The notes under the pieces: model-generated | Seen by the model: the letters and a program-made list of their open reading frames with translations, nothing else | Databases searched by the model: none | Told to the model about the DNA's origin: nothing | From: Cycas panzhihuaensis | Lineage: Eukaryota; Cycadophyta | Direction of reading: 5' to 3' | Assembly: GCA_023213395.1 (NCBI GenBank) | Contig: CM041465.1 | Span: forward strand, 223,393,741-223,457,740 | DNA length: 64,000 bases | Shown: piece after piece, positions 50,399 through 63,260 of the stretch | How positions within the stretch are numbered: the stretch's first letter is position 1 | Layout of the letters: each line of letters opens with the position of its first letter | Translations under genes and position numbers: made by a program

Positions 50399-50635
50399 TT
50401 AATTTTTTGTTAATGCTAATAAGTAAGCATCATCAAGGTTTACTAATATCAAAGAAGATTCTTTATGTTTATATCCACTTTCTATGTCTACTAACTTCTC
50501 ATTCCTTTTTATTTTTTTATAAGTCCTTGCTTTTACATGTTCTCTGGGTGAAGGTTTTATCTTTGACAAATCATTTTTTGTAAAAACCAATTTGTTTAAT
50601 GTAGAATGCGAAAGGGGTTTAGATTTTATCAGCAT
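50399..50635 (-). pseudogene. Open stretch downstream of the BRCT fragment, possible further captured coding sequence
   Basis: A 78-codon open frame reading KPLSHSTLNKLVFTKNDLSK and KARTYKKIKRNEKLVDIESG. It is rich in Lys and Ser, starts 17 bases after the BRCT frame ends and lies in a different frame. It is plausible as the next part of the same captured transcript (a low-complexity linker after the BRCT pair), shifted by an indel. It has no domain of its own, so this is inference. Confidence 0.35.
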
Positions 50636-50651
50636 AAGAAGTCCATGTAGA

Positions 50652-51305
50652 TTAATTGTATGAGACTTGATTGTGTGTTATTAATAGTGGTGGACCAGCC
50701 TTTGTTTCCAAAATTTCAACTTCCCATCTACTTTTCAGGTAATTTTCTTTGAGACGTAATGCCCAAGTCTTTAAACAATCTTCAAGCCAATGATGGTTGA
50801 ATAGCTTTGTTCCCATTTGTTTAGCAACCCTATACTTATCCCCTTCATACTTGTAACAAATAAGATGTGTTACTTCACTTGCAATAAATGGCTTTGTAAA
50901 TTGTGCACCCATTATTTCAACCATTCTCATAACGTCATGATGATCTTGAACTTGATACCCTATTAAAAAAATGCATAAGGATGCACTACTTGGAATGCCC
51001 ATCATATTTCTTATAGGTTTGTATAATATCTTATCAGTATCTACAAGTATTCCACTAGCCAATCTATCTGTAATCCATAAGTGTGTAATTAATATCTTCC
51101 CATCCTTCCTAGCCATAACATAAATAGGATCATTGTATGTAAGTTGGAAAATAATAACATGAGTACAGTTCATGTTATATTATCTTGCATTGAACACCCC
51201 ATTGTACACAAGCTATGTTGTATATTTATTTTATGTTGTAGGGTCAAATTCTACTAATATAAATCTTATTCCATGATATAATAGTCCCATTCTCTTGCCT
51301 TATAC
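50652..51305 (-). pseudogene. Tandem-BRCT domain protein fragment, captured host gene
   Basis: The open part 51173-50652 plus about 44 upstream codons in the same frame (three stops) give two BRCT domains. First domain: GIRFILVEFDP near 51303-51271, then NCTHVIIFQLTYNDPIYVM and DGKILITHLWI with the conserved Trp. Second domain: LCIFLIGYQVQDHHDVMRMV, MGAQFTKPFIASEVTHLICY, then NHHWLEDCL with the conserved W..DC. EILETKA follows, then homology fades. Wording and order resemble plant nuclear tandem-BRCT proteins such as Arabidopsis At4g02110 (from memory). BRCT pairs bind phosphopeptides in DNA-damage signalling. No intron is evident across about 200 codons. Three stops show that it is not functional. 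Confidence 0.85.
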
Positions 51306-51322
51306 ACACACACACACACATA
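51300..51322. repeat. (CA)n microsatellite
   Basis: Short CA run at the upstream edge of the BRCT homology, possibly marking one capture breakpoint. Confidence 0.85.
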
Positions 51323-52675
<1,353 letters not shown>

Positions 52676-53139
52676 TATATACTTATAATATATTAAAGGT
52701 TTTTGATGCAGGTCTAAGGGATATTTTCGATGCAAAATTTTAGTGTGGATGCATCTATAGTTACTATTATATTTGATGTATTAACACTAACATTGGTATT
52801 ATATTATTTGTGTGTATTTGATTGCATACGTGGTTGAACTGCCAATGATTATTATTACATGGGCATTAGTGAAGTGGGATTACAGATGTATTGAGGATAG
52901 TTTTATAGGAGTTTAATTGAGATCTACATTGTTTTCTTTACAAAATAATTATAACATATGCTTGCAAAGATGCCAATACTCCTTATTTATGAACTCCAAG
53001 ATCCTTTAGATGAACAACCTTAATATTCAGTGATTCAAGAGGTCTTCTCTCTATCTAATTTTGGAGTATACCTCCCTAAGATAGACTATTTCATGATGCC
53101 ACTAGAATTCAAAATAATTTTCCACAAGGCAGAAAGGTT

Positions 53140-53151
53140 GCTCTGATACCA
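53140..53151 (-). promoter_or_regulatory. Primer-binding site of the BRCT-carrying element
   Basis: Plus strand GCTCTGATACCA reads TGGTATCAGAGC (initiator tRNA-Met type), two bases from the 5' LTR at 53154. Confidence 0.92.
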
Positions 53152-53153
53152 CT

Positions 53154-53398
53154 TGTTATGGAGCTTTTTCATAACTTGAAGAAATAGCCAGGTTTTAATA
53201 AGTACACGAGTATGTTTGGAGAGAATTAATAGTCAAATAGACTAAATGATTAATTGATAAAATAAGTGATGTTTTACAATACATTTGAGGGCATATTTAT
53301 ATGTATATAATAGGCCCTTTTCATAAAAGGTTGCAACTATTCAAAAGAACCTATTCACTTAATAATTTAATTAACTATCTTTAAGGAAGTTCATAACA
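53154..53398 (-). repeat. 5' LTR of the BRCT-carrying element
   Basis: In plus orientation runs TGTTATGGAGC to GTTCATAACA. TATA-like sequence in element sense at about 53288-53318. Confidence 0.92.
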
Positions 53399-53403
53399 TA
53401 ATA

Positions 53404-54012
53404 TATGTTAGGGTTGTTAGACTACATTTTGGCACTCAATTTTGAGTTTTTAGGAAAGTGTAGGATCCATAATTTTAGCATTGTATGTTGATATAAATAA
53501 TGGGGTTAGCAAGAGGTTAGTAAGTGCGGTCAAGAAGTAAATTCCTCATCATTCTATTAGAGGTATGTATTTATTGGTTTAGTCTAAGTGGATCAAGACA
53601 TCAACCCATTTCTTATGACAGATACAAAAGGGGAATAAGTAGAGCTCATTTCTTCCACATTCCTTTTAGTTTTCATGTTCTTTTCCTTCTTTATTTTCCT
53701 TTTTGTCTTTTCTTATACATTTTAAAAAATATCATTTGTAACTCGACGTAATGGGCATTCATCTCTCAGCTCTATATATTATATACATTATGTATACTAT
53801 GTATTATATAAGTTAATTTAATTAGGATGCAGAGTTAGATATTTTACAGTTGCCTCTCTATTGTCTATGCTTATTTGTCAAATATGTGGACTAGACTTTA
53901 TCACAACTAGTCCTTGGGAGGATACAATGATAGGGAGTAATAATAGTTGATGATTGTATTAGGGATATATCCCCCACAGTATTTTTTTTCCTCTTAGGAT
54001 TATCATTATATG

Positions 54013-54062
<50 letters not shown>

Positions 54063-54069
54063 ACAAACT
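53404..54069. other. No gene recognised; contains (TA)/(TG)n microsatellite
   Basis: The microsatellite spans about 54011-54060 (TA then TG). The open frame 53524-53751 (+) is short and phenylalanine-rich and has no domain. Confidence 0.55.
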
Positions 54070-56060
54070 TGGTGTTTTTACTATATGGTCAACGTATTAA
54101 GGAAGCCTTATATTCAGTTGGTGAAAGCATAAAAGAAGAGATGCAAAGCTTTCATCTTATAAAAAATCAATAAGTCCTACCAAGAGTCATAAGATGGCTA
54201 AGTAGAAAGAAAGATCAACTTGGTTTGGAGACCTATAATTCACAAGATTAAAAATTTTAGCAAATATAGTTACTTGGGAGGATATTCTTCCATGGGTTCA
54301 CAATAGTCCTTTAGAACTTCAAGGTGAACTATATGAGATTCCTAAGATAAACTTAAAACATTATCAAAGATTTGATTGATATGGAATGATTTTATTTGAA
54401 TGACATACTGTAAATTCTTCTATTACATGCAATAAGTTTGGAATCCATGAATTTGATGTTGCCATCATATTATTTGTTTATTCTTTAACTAGAGGACCAA
54501 TAGCTTGGTTTCTTCCCTATCACATGCTTCTATTAGAAGTTTAAACAACTTTATGTAGGTTTTCAAAATAAAATATAATAGCCAGAAAAGCCTTTCTTCA
54601 CTTCTAAAAGAGTTGTCTAATATGAAAAAGGAAACTAGAGAAAACATCATTGAGGATGCGAGTAGATTTAACAAAATTCTAAATAAGATTAAAGTTGTAT
54701 TTAGGCTTGCATAATAGATTCTAATAGACTAGTTCATGGATGGTTTAGATATAGATGTAAGGATGTGGATAATTCTTAAACAACTGACAGATCCCTAAAG
54801 TGGAAAAGTGTTTGCTTTTTATTTTAGGACAATCGTGGATAGGAGGAAGGTACTCTCTTCTTCTAAAAAAGAGTAACTTGATAATAGTTGGAACAAGGAA
54901 TTTGATGCCATGGTGATAAATGAAGAAGAGATATAATTAAAATTAGATTACATAGGTGATAACTAAGGACTAGAATTTTCTCAAGATGAGCTAGTGATCT
55001 TTAATGACCCTTAGAATTTTTAAGGAGGCCACACTCTTAGTCAACAAGAATAAATAGTCATTGTGCCTTAAGATCCTATTATTTTTTCCGAAATGACATA
55101 AGGTAATTATTCACACTTAGGATTTCTAATGGTTGATCTATTTTCTACTGACATAGAGTTGTAGTACATTGATAAGAGACATGAAACTAAACATGAAGAC
55201 CTCAAGGGGACTAAAATAGTATTCCTTAATATAGACACAGATATGGTTCTATCTTCATTGGACTTTGTGCCACCTATATAGGAGAAGGATGATATTTCAT
55301 ACTTAGATTTCAGCCTACATTATAATGAAGAGATAGTTGGTTCTACTCTTGACTCTTCATACAATTCAAAACTTGTTGGGATGACTATTTAGATATTAAC
55401 AACTTATCATTAAATCATCACAATCACTAGATATTATCTAGAGGATGTTGTTGACTATGAGGAGTATCATACAATTTCAACTTTAAAAGTTCAATGGGAT
55501 GAAGATATTTTTTAAAATAAAGAGTAGGTATTACCCTTAGACATGAACATAAAGGATTTACTTATGGGTTAGAGGCCTCTCAGGAAATTAAAATGGTGGA
55601 AGAAAATAAAGACATAATCATGGTTCATCTCACTAGTTGACAATAATAGGATGATACTATTGGTGGATTTGAAGGATAATAAATTTTTTATAAAAACACA
55701 AGAAATAAGGATGATTGAGATTTGACATTAGACATGGATTTTAAGGAAGAGATATCTATCTTTCTATCTAATATACATGATCATTTCACATCTGATTAGG
55801 AAATTTATATTACAACACAAGTGTCCATATATTGCCACTGAAACTTATCTCAAGATTTCAAAGATCATGAATCCATCTTGTTCTTAATAGGAGGGTAAGA
55901 GGAGGATGCTACTATGGAGGCTCAAAAGAGGTTGTTGTTATAGGAACTTATGAACAAGGAGAGCTCTTACAAAAAATAAATGGATTAAATATACTAATGG
56001 TTGATTTAGATTTTAGTTGGGTACCTTTTATTATTGTCTACTTTGATCCATACCTAATAC
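54070..56060 (+). pseudogene. Ty3/gypsy gag remnant, plus strand
   Basis: Near 54480-54530 the plus strand reads LTRGPIAWFLPYHML, the G-x-A-x-x-W-F-x-x-L/P signature of the plant gag domain. SRFNKIL follows near 54663, the end of the domain. The remaining 1.3 kb is acidic, decayed text with frequent stops and no clear enzyme motif. It is on the same strand as the LTR fragment beyond the copia element (63261 on) and may be the 5' part of that element. Confidence 0.45.
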
Positions 56061-56116
56061 ATTTTAGTTCTTACCTTAAGATTGAATTTTACCCTTGATA
56101 CAAAACAAAACTTTAT

Positions 56117-56308
56117 TTCTTCATTGATTTTGTAAGAGAGATGTTCTCTCATTTATACAAGTAGTATTACATAACTGACATATACAAAGATGACAAGTGT
56201 TCATCATGAATGACAAGTGTCAAACTAAAACAAAGAGGGTATGATAATACATAACCCTTTTAGTTTTATAAAGTACAATCTTTAAGATAAAACATTAACA
56301 TCCTAACA
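56117..56308 (-). repeat. 3' LTR of the LINE-bearing copia
   Basis: Plus orientation TTCTTCATTG to CATCCTAACA; partner of 63065-63256. Confidence 0.88.
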
Positions 56309-57850
56309 CTCTCTCTTAATGTTTTATCCCTTCCTTTTCATTCCAAGTAAGTCTCTAAAATATTGAAACTTATCCTTTAGTAATGGTTTTATAAAAATAT
56401 TTACGATCTATTGGCTATTGCTATAATATTATAACTCTATTTCTTTATTCTAGATCTTTTCTTTGATAAAGTGATGATGAACCTCTATATGCTTGGTACT
56501 TGTATAGAAGACTAGATTCTCAGTGAATTTAATTACACTTTGATTGTCACAATACATTGTTATTGCCTTCTCATAACTTTGATTTAAATATTTCAACAAT
56601 TACCTTAACCAAACTACTTTACATATTATACTTATAATAGCCTTGAATTATGCTTTTGTAGAGGACATAGCTACTGTAGGCTATTTCTTACTACTGTAAG
56701 ATGTTGTTGCAGTCTAAAACTAAAGTAATATCTAGATGTAGATTTTTTTTCCAGATATTTTCTGGTCTGAATCAATGTATCTAATTAGATATACTTTATC
56801 TATCTTTATATAGAGTAGCACAAAATCAAGAGTACCTTTGATATACCTTAAGATTCTTTTTGCAACATTCTAATGAGCAACCTGTAGGTTGTGCATAAAT
56901 TTAGAAATGAATCTAATAGAAAAAGAAATATTAGCTTTGGTTGCTATTATATAAATCAAACTCCCAAGAAGTTATCTGAAGGGAGTTTCATTTACTTTCT
57001 ATTGTCCATTCTTTTTAGGAGTGAGAACACAACCCATTTCCATTGGTATGGCACATGGATTGCATGCTTCCATGTTGAATCTTTTTAGCAAATTTTTGGC
57101 ATACTTGGATTGTGAGATAAAAATTTCATATTTTCCTTAATTAATTTCTATCCTAATATAGTAGTAGAGTGTGCCCAGGTTTAGTATTTCAAACTTCCTT
57201 TCTATTTGTTCTTGCATCTAACTCATAATTTGATCATCATTTCCTATGATAATCAAGTTATCAATATAGACTACCATTATGATGATCAAATCTCTTTGCC
57301 TTTTTATATAAAGACTTGGATCTGCTTCACATCTATGAAATCCTACTTATTGTAGATGAACATTTAATTTGGTATACTAGGCTTTGGGTGCCTATTTTAG
57401 ACCATATAGGGCCTCTTTAAATTTGTAAACTAGATGCTTTTCTCTTTCCTTTATATATCTAAGCAGTTGTTCCTTATAAACTTCTTCATTGAATTCTCCA
57501 TTCAGAAATGTACTTTTTACATCTATTTGTATAATTTTCTAATTGTGTCGAGTTGCTAAGGCTATAATAGTGCAAATGGTTATGAGTTTTTCTACTAGAA
57601 CAAAGGTCTCCTCATAGTCAATACCTATTGTTTGAGTATATCCTTTAGCTACAAGACGAGATTTATGTTTTTCTATGCTTTCATTAGATCTTTATTTCAT
57701 TTTATATATCCATTTGTAGTGTACCATGAGTTTATTATTAGGAGGTAAAACTAGATCCCAAGTGTCATTTTATTTTGTGGACTTTATTTCCTTGTCCATA
57801 GCTTCTATCCATTCTATTCATTCATATGCTTCTTCAAAATTCTGAGGTTC
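56309..57850 (-). pseudogene. Copia reverse transcriptase and RNase H
   Basis: From 57800: NDTWDLVLPPNNKLMVHYKW, SRLVAKGYTQTIGIDYEETF, IDVKSTFLNGEFNEEVYKE, EALYGLK.APKA.YTKLNVH, then VVYIDNLIIIG (about 57280-57248) where YVDD is expected, so one catalytic Asp is Asn. LLGSLIYI, IRFISKFMHN, HWNVAKRILRYIKGT and the RNase H MSSTKA...A and CDNQSVIKF blocks follow to about 56330. Numerous stops. Confidence 0.88.
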
Positions 57851-58960
57851 AATTCTATAGATCAAAGCTTGATGTCTTTGAGATCTTATTCTATGTTTGA
57901 ATACATTTCCTTTCAATTCCTTAATTATTTTTAGGTACCCTTTAGGTAACTTTCTTCTTAGAGTGTTTTCTTGCCCTTCTTCTTTAGATTCTTCTTGAGA
58001 ATTTGACTCTTTTATTTCTTCTTGAGAAATTAGATCTTTTCTTTCTTTTGATCCTTCCTCAACAAGGCTTATAATACATTGTACATTTTCTTCTACTATT
58101 ATATTCTCTTGTGAAGATTCAATATCTTTATTTATCAAGACACCTTCATCAATGGTCATATCTCTGCTTATATACAACTTTTTTGTCTTGATATCAATGC
58201 ATCGATATGCTTTTGATTTTATACTTTATCCAACTAAAATGCATTTGATGCTTTTATCATCCAATTTGGTTCTTTTCTGAATTGGAATATCTACATATGA
58301 AGTGCAACCAAAGGTTCTCACATGACTTACATTTGGCTTTGTACCTATCCAAGCTTCTTCTAGATTGACTTTATCAAGCGCCTTTGTAGGGCATCTATTT
58401 GATAAATAGACAACAATATTGATGGCTTTAGCCCAATATATGTTCAATACACTTTTGTCCTTCAACATGCATTGAGCTATCTTGGTCAACATTTTGTTTA
58501 ATCTTTTCACTACTGAATTTGACTAAGGTGTATGAGTCATTATTTACCTCTAAATGTCATGAGTCTTGCCAAAATTTGAAAAATCATTTGAAACATATTC
58601 TCCACCTTTATCAATTCTTAACATTTTTATTTTGTGCCGACTTTTGAGTTCTACTTGGGCTTTAAATTCCTTAAAAATTAAAGGCTTCAAATTTGATAAA
58701 GATAAAATAAACCCATGATTTTTTGGTAAAATCATCTATAAAGGTGAGGAAATACCTAGCATAATTTATAGAGTTGGGTGTAATAGGTCTACATACATCA
58801 CTATAAATTAGTTCTAGTTTCTCATTTGATTTCCAAGTGCTTTCCTGAAATGGCATTCTACGATGTTTTCCTAACATGCAACCTTTACAAACATAAGCAT
58901 TCATTGCAAGATTATTAGGAAATCTATCAACCATCTTGGAATATTTTAGCAATTTTTACC
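57851..58960 (-). pseudogene. Copia integrase and acidic linker
   Basis: The frame from 58952 gives the pre-integrase CKGCMLGKHRRMPFQ and LELIYSDVCRPI, FLTFIDDFTKKSWVYFI. A second stretch gives LRIDKGGEYVSNDF. The stretch 58510-58226 gives MLKDKSVLNIYWAKAINIVV, CPTKALDKVNLEEAW and FGCTSYVDIP. The D and D of the triad are present; the Glu region reads VK-RLNKML. A Glu/Ser-rich linker (58177-57818) joins integrase to RT, as usual in copia. Confidence 0.88.
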
Positions 58961-60139
58961 TATCATTAGAAATATGCACATAGCGAGAATGCTAAATTTC
59001 ATTATTATTATCTTGAATAGTAAAGGCTTTTACAAAAGAGATGATAAGAGTTGAAACCAACTTATAGAGATCATTGGTTTTGATTCCTATAACAATAACT
59101 TAACCACCCTTTTTCATATTAAGAATATAGCATTTACCATTCTTATGAAAGTTCACATGAAGCTTTTCATTCCTCAACTAAGATACTTAGAGAAGATTCT
59201 TCCTCATTCTAGGTACAAACAACACATTCTTAATTTTTTAAATTTCATTATCAATTTGAACTACTATAGTTCCTTTTCCTTTGATTTCTAAAGGATGATT
59301 ATTGCATAGTTCCATGATTTTATTAGCCATGTATGGCTATAGAGATTCAAACCATTACTTTTTATCTATCATATGGTTAGAGCACATAAGTTTATGAATC
59401 GATTCTCATTATGCTGGACTAATGAAACTAGAGTAGCCAGGAAAGTAGTTTCTTCTTTATCATCATCCCTTGAGCTGTTCTTTATTGTAGTTTCCTTCAA
59501 CTCATTTACCTTTGGAAATATTAGACCTCTTTTAGAAATAATTACTAAAGAGATGTTTATACCTTTCATAATAATAGCATGGACAACTATTTATAGATCT
59601 ATAGTCTATTGTAATATGACCTGTTCTACCATATTGATAGCATACCTGAGTATCAAGTGATATTTCTCTTCCTCTAAAGGGTCTTCCTCTATTGCTTCTA
59701 GCCTTAAATGCTCTTCCTCTACTACTTCATCCCCCACTTTCGCTAATTCTAAGCCTTGAGATAAAGGCTTCTTTAACATTCGCTCCCTCTTCATATTTGT
59801 GAGTCCTTTGTTCTTGTTGAAGCAAATGATCACACAAGGTATTGAAGAATATATTTTGAGCTTACCCCCCTAAAATAAGAGTGTTTAACAAATTATCAAA
59901 GGATTTTAGCAATTTGTTTAGTATTAAATGAACAATTTCAGTATTTGTCATGCTTTCTTTGGTTGAAGCTAAGTTATCTCTAATTTCTACCATCTTGGTA
60001 ATAAAATCAGTCACTTGTTCTCCCTCCTATAGATATAATTGGTAAATCTATTCTCTTAAGGAAATAACATGAGCTTTATTCTTTTGGCTAAATAAGGAAG
60101 TTAGGGTTTTTCATACTTCGATAAAAGTGGAGGCTCCAC
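58961..60139 (-). pseudogene. Copia gag C-terminus and protease region
   Basis: On the minus strand near 59720-59600 the text reads RGRAFKARSNRGRPFRGR, then C-Y-Q-Y-G-R-T-G-H-I-T-I-D-Y-R, a CCHC knuckle in which two Cys have become Tyr. Upstream (60010-59880) EQVTDFITKMVEIRDNLAST and HLILNKLLKSFDNLLNTL match the copia gag domain. The protease active site is not clearly readable. The gag continues on the far side of the LINE at 62148. Confidence 0.7.
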
Positions 60140-60156
60140 TAATGTGAGTCAGAATT
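60140..60156. repeat. LINE target-site duplication, left copy
   Basis: TAATGTGAGTCAGAATT, identical over 17 bases to 62131-62147. Confidence 0.95.
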
Positions 60157-60310
60157 TTTTTTTTTGATAAGATAAAATAAATTTTTAGTGGGTTTGAAAT
60201 AGGATCCCATAACCTATTACATCAGGAAATTTTGTGCAACCAAGTATTATATGACCGTGATAGCCCCACGGTCTAGGCCAAAGAGCTAAATGTTGGGACA
60301 AGCCCCATGG

Positions 60311-60800
60311 CTAGCTGTTACAGATCATATCCTTCTCTACCAGAACCATGAGGTCCCTAGGGAAATCACTCTTCCACACTTGACCTTTCCTGCGCCTCGC
60401 TCCCCAGTTTGCCAAAAAATCAGCTAGTTTGTTTCCTTCTCTCAAGGTATGCCTTATACGTACTTCTGCCAGACCCTTAATGAGCTCTTTGGCATCATTA
60501 AAAAGGGACTGGAATCTCCAGTTTGGGAGGGCCTCACCTTTCAGTGTATTTAACACAACCTCTGAATCCCCTCTATTACCAAATGCTAAATATTTCCTTC
60601 AACAGCTTAATCCAAGGCTTTAAGCATATCATGCATTTCCACATAATGGTTTGTCTGGCATTCATAATAATCCGTAAAAGCCCAACTTGCGGAACCATTG
60701 CAGTCCCTGCAAATACCCCCTCCTCTAGCTTCCCCGGGGTTCCCTTTAGCTGCCCCATCAAAGTTAACTTTGACCTAGGGCTCCTCAGGTGGCTGCTAGC
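60311..60800 (-). pseudogene. LINE RNase H domain
   Basis: On the minus strand near 60770-60700 the wording is KVNFDGAAKGNPG-like with one change, then AGGGICRD; after a frame slip the open stretch 60556-60311 reads RFQSLFNDAKELIKGL, RIRHTLREGNKLADFLANWG. The H...R-E-G-N-K-x-A-D end is the RNase H C-terminus found in plant L1 elements. It ends at a stop near 60311, upstream of the poly(A). Confidence 0.85.
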
Positions 60801-60963
60801 TGCTACATCTGGGCTTTGCAACCTCAAATATAGGCTCTATACCCCAATTACTCAGAATCCTACTCTCTGGTAGGGATATGCGCTTTTCATTGACATTTCT
60901 AACATTTTCTCTAATGTCCGTACATATTCTGTTAAAAATGGCAATTTGATCCATCTGTTTCAC

Positions 60964-61272
60964 CTAGAAAATTCTACGGTTCCTCTCTTTCCATATGTTC
61001 CAAGCCAATATCAGGAGCACACTCTTCCAAATATAGCTCAATGTTCTTCTTCTGAAAGGGCTTAGCCAGGCAAGCCATAAATCAATGGTCTTTTCTGACA
61101 ATGTCCAGTAAACCTCTAGCTTTCCAAGCAGCATCCTCCATACCTCACTTGTGTAAGAACACTTGAGGAAGATATGGTCCATGGATTCCTCCTCTAAGCG
61201 ACATAAAATACATCTGTTTTCCAGCATAAAACCTCTCCTTTTAAGATTATCAACAGTTAGAATTTTATTCAT
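60964..61272 (-). pseudogene. LINE zf-RVT zinc-binding domain
   Basis: The open stretch reads MNKILTVDNLKRRGFML, then C-I-L-C-R-L-E-E-E-S-M-D-H-I-F-L-K-C, the CxxC...HxxxxC metal site of the zf-RVT domain. EVWRMLLG and ILAWNIWKERNRRIF follow, the typical plant LINE ending of this domain (WxxWKxRNxxIF). Upstream frames continue with stops. Confidence 0.92.
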
Positions 61273-61387
61273 GAGACAGGTCCACTAGAATATAACAATC
61301 TTGGGAATGATAGGGAGCCTCCAGACGCCGTCAAGGATTGGATTACTCTGATCCCCTCTAGTTAAACATAGGTAATGGTATCCTTGT

Positions 61388-62120
61388 TTAACAGTGTAGT
61401 CCCCGGATGAGCTCAGGGGCCACACAATCAGATCCCAAGAAAGGCATTCTAGGGATGTAATTCTTACCTAGAATCCTTTTAATCTTGTTAAGGCCCTCTT
61501 GCAATCTTTCTCCTTGTATTTCCTCAAGAGACCTCCAGCTCTTATTTTTACTGCTCCTAGACCAATAATCCTTTACATGTATGCCATAGTGCCTGACACA
61601 AGGATCCATAATAGGTTCTAGGTCTGGGTATTCCTTAAGCGCTTTATCACAGCACCATACATCCTCTAAGAACCTAATAGAGTTGCCATCTCTTAGTCTC
61701 CATTTCAAGCCATTCCTTATGGCTTTCCATGTTTTAAGAATGCTCCTCCAAATAGTTGAGCCAACCTGCGAAGCATCATTATCTGTAAGAGAACCCCCTT
61801 GGATGTATTTACTTGTTAGAATCTTCTCCCATAGTCTCTCACCACCTTTGAATAGTCACCAACCCAACTTTGCCCCTAGAGCAACGTTGAAGGGAGAAAG
61901 CCTTCTCAAGTTAAGGACGCCGGCCCATTTCAGAGTACAAACTTTATTCCAACTTACCAAATGTATCCTATCTTTCCTTTCAGCCCCAGACCATAGGAAC
62001 TCTAAAGATGGACATCCAAAAAATAGGGATGCTCTACAGCGTGGAAGCAACAAGCTGGAGTTTTCCAGCTAGACTTAAGAGGGCACCTTTCCAGCCCGCC
62101 AGCTTCCTTTGCATCCTGTC
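61388..62120 (-). pseudogene. LINE reverse transcriptase, C-terminal part
   Basis: From 62053: CRASLFFGCPSLEFLWSG, then HLVSWNKVCTLKWAGVLNLR and FNVALGAKLGW, the LINE RT thumb/linker (W..VC.PK..GGLG....FN.ALL.K..W). LWEKILTSKYIQGG-type text and WRLRDGNSIRFLEDVWC follow in the stretch from 61708. Two stops interrupt; palm and endonuclease parts are absent through 5' truncation. Confidence 0.9.
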
Positions 62121-62130
62121 AATGAGGGGG

Positions 62131-62147
62131 TAATGTGAGTCAGAATT
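62131..62147. repeat. LINE target-site duplication, right copy
   Basis: Identical 17-bp partner of 60140-60156; it continues directly into copia gag. Confidence 0.95.
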
Positions 62148-63050
62148 GAATCATTAATGGACAAGGTGATTATGGATAGGTCTTGCATGTCCCTCTCTTT
62201 CCAACTTATCTTTGTTATTCCATTAATAGTTGGTTTAGCTTCCTTTTTAGTAACTAATTCCCAAGTATTTTTTGCAATTAGCAAACCCTCCATTTTAATT
62301 TTCTAGGCTATGTAATTTGTGCTTGTCAATTTATCTAACTCACTTAGGGTATAGATTGAAGCTATTTTAAAGAGCTTAAAGCTAAGTATTAAAGTTAGAG
62401 CTTAAAATAAGTTTGTTATATTCCTACCCTATATGGTCATATGGATGTATGGTCAAATATATAGGTGTATGAATTTGGATGAAACTCTTCAAAATCAAAG
62501 GTATTTAGGTTGTACATAGGGTTTTGAACTTCGATTTTTTATTTGACTTTTAGATAAGCAAAAAAGACCAGTCACACATAGAGGGATGGCTAGGGTTTCA
62601 AATCCTTTTTTACTTATTTCTCATAAAATTTTCAATCAAATTTAACAAACTTGTACTTGAAAGAAAGCTTATGACTAAAGGATCATTTTGAGTCCACTTA
62701 CTTGCCTTAAAACTAAGAAACCTGGCATAAATTAGCTCTATAGTCCTCAAACCTACACTTCTATTTTTTTCTCTTTTCTTGACTAACAAAGCTAAATCTG
62801 AATAACTTGCTTTGGAATAGCAGAATATACCCATAGAGGTGTAGTTATTGGTAAAATTTTGCTATATTATAAGCACTCAATTTTTTTTTCTAGGTTCGTA
62901 TGATTTCATATAGTGTCGTATGGTCTTGTCTGGCAATTAGAATATTTTTCCTTCTTCAAGTTCTTACTCCTTGCTTCCTCTTCTCATGATTTGCTCCTTA
63001 TCTCCTCTTATTTCTCTACTTGATGTCTTGTTCCTTCTTAGTCTATTAGA
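62148..63050 (-). pseudogene. Copia gag N-terminus and leader
   Basis: The stretch from 62293 reads MEGLLIAKNTWELVTKKEAK, ISWKERDMQDLSIITLSIND, ILTHI, the copia gag start (W....AL..I..S.). It resumes across the LINE as SGASTFIEV.KTLTSLF at 60139 on. The remaining 700 bp up to the PBS are an AT-rich leader without a recognised product. Confidence 0.7.
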
Positions 63051-63052
63051 CC

Positions 63053-63064
63053 TGCTTTGATACC
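63053..63064 (-). promoter_or_regulatory. Primer-binding site, one mismatch
   Basis: Plus strand GCTTTGATACC followed by T reads GGTATCAAAGC on the minus strand, the initiator tRNA-Met type with its outermost base changed. It adjoins the 5' LTR at 63065. Confidence 0.7.
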
Positions 63065-63256
63065 TTCTTCATTGATTTTGTGAGAGAAATGTTCTCTCAT
63101 TTATACAAGTAGTATTACATAACTACTTTGTACAAAGATGATAAGTATCCATCATGAGTGACAAGTGTCAGACTAATACAAAGAGGGTACAATGATACAT
63201 AACCCTTTTAGTTTCATAAAGTATAATCTTTAGGATAAAACATTAACATCCTAATA
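63065..63256 (-). repeat. 5' LTR of the LINE-bearing copia
   Basis: Partner of 56117-56308; ends CATCCTAATA in plus orientation, the terminal CA changed to TA. Confidence 0.88.
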
Positions 63257-63260
63257 GGCA

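Larger units (their letters stand above)
60157..62130 (-). mobile_element. L1-type LINE, 5'-truncated, inserted in copia gag
   Basis: A 17-bp perfect target duplication brackets the insert. Its 3' end carries a poly(A) tail, seen as a T run at about 60155-60165 on the plus strand. About 2 kb of the 3' part of ORF2 remain: RT C-terminus, zf-RVT zinc-binding domain and RNase H. The 5' end is lost, as is usual when target-primed reverse transcription stops early. The insert is richer in GC than the copia around it and keeps longer open stretches, in line with a younger age. Confidence 0.95.
56117..63256 (-). mobile_element. Ty1/copia element with a LINE inserted in gag
   Basis: LTRs of 192 bp each (56117-56308 and 63065-63256) differ at about 20 sites by eye. 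A PBS with one mismatch adjoins the right LTR and a purine tract (minus strand AAGAGAGAG) adjoins the left LTR. Right to left: leader, gag N-terminus, LINE, gag C-terminus with zinc knuckle, protease region, integrase, linker, RT and RNase H. The whole gag-pol can be followed but has many stops. Flanks TTTAT (left) and GGCAT (right) do not match well enough for a target duplication. Confidence 0.9.

Noticed and set aside
61683-62072. 129-codon plus-strand open frame
   Set aside because: Antisense shadow of the LINE reverse transcriptase, which is clearly readable on the minus strand.
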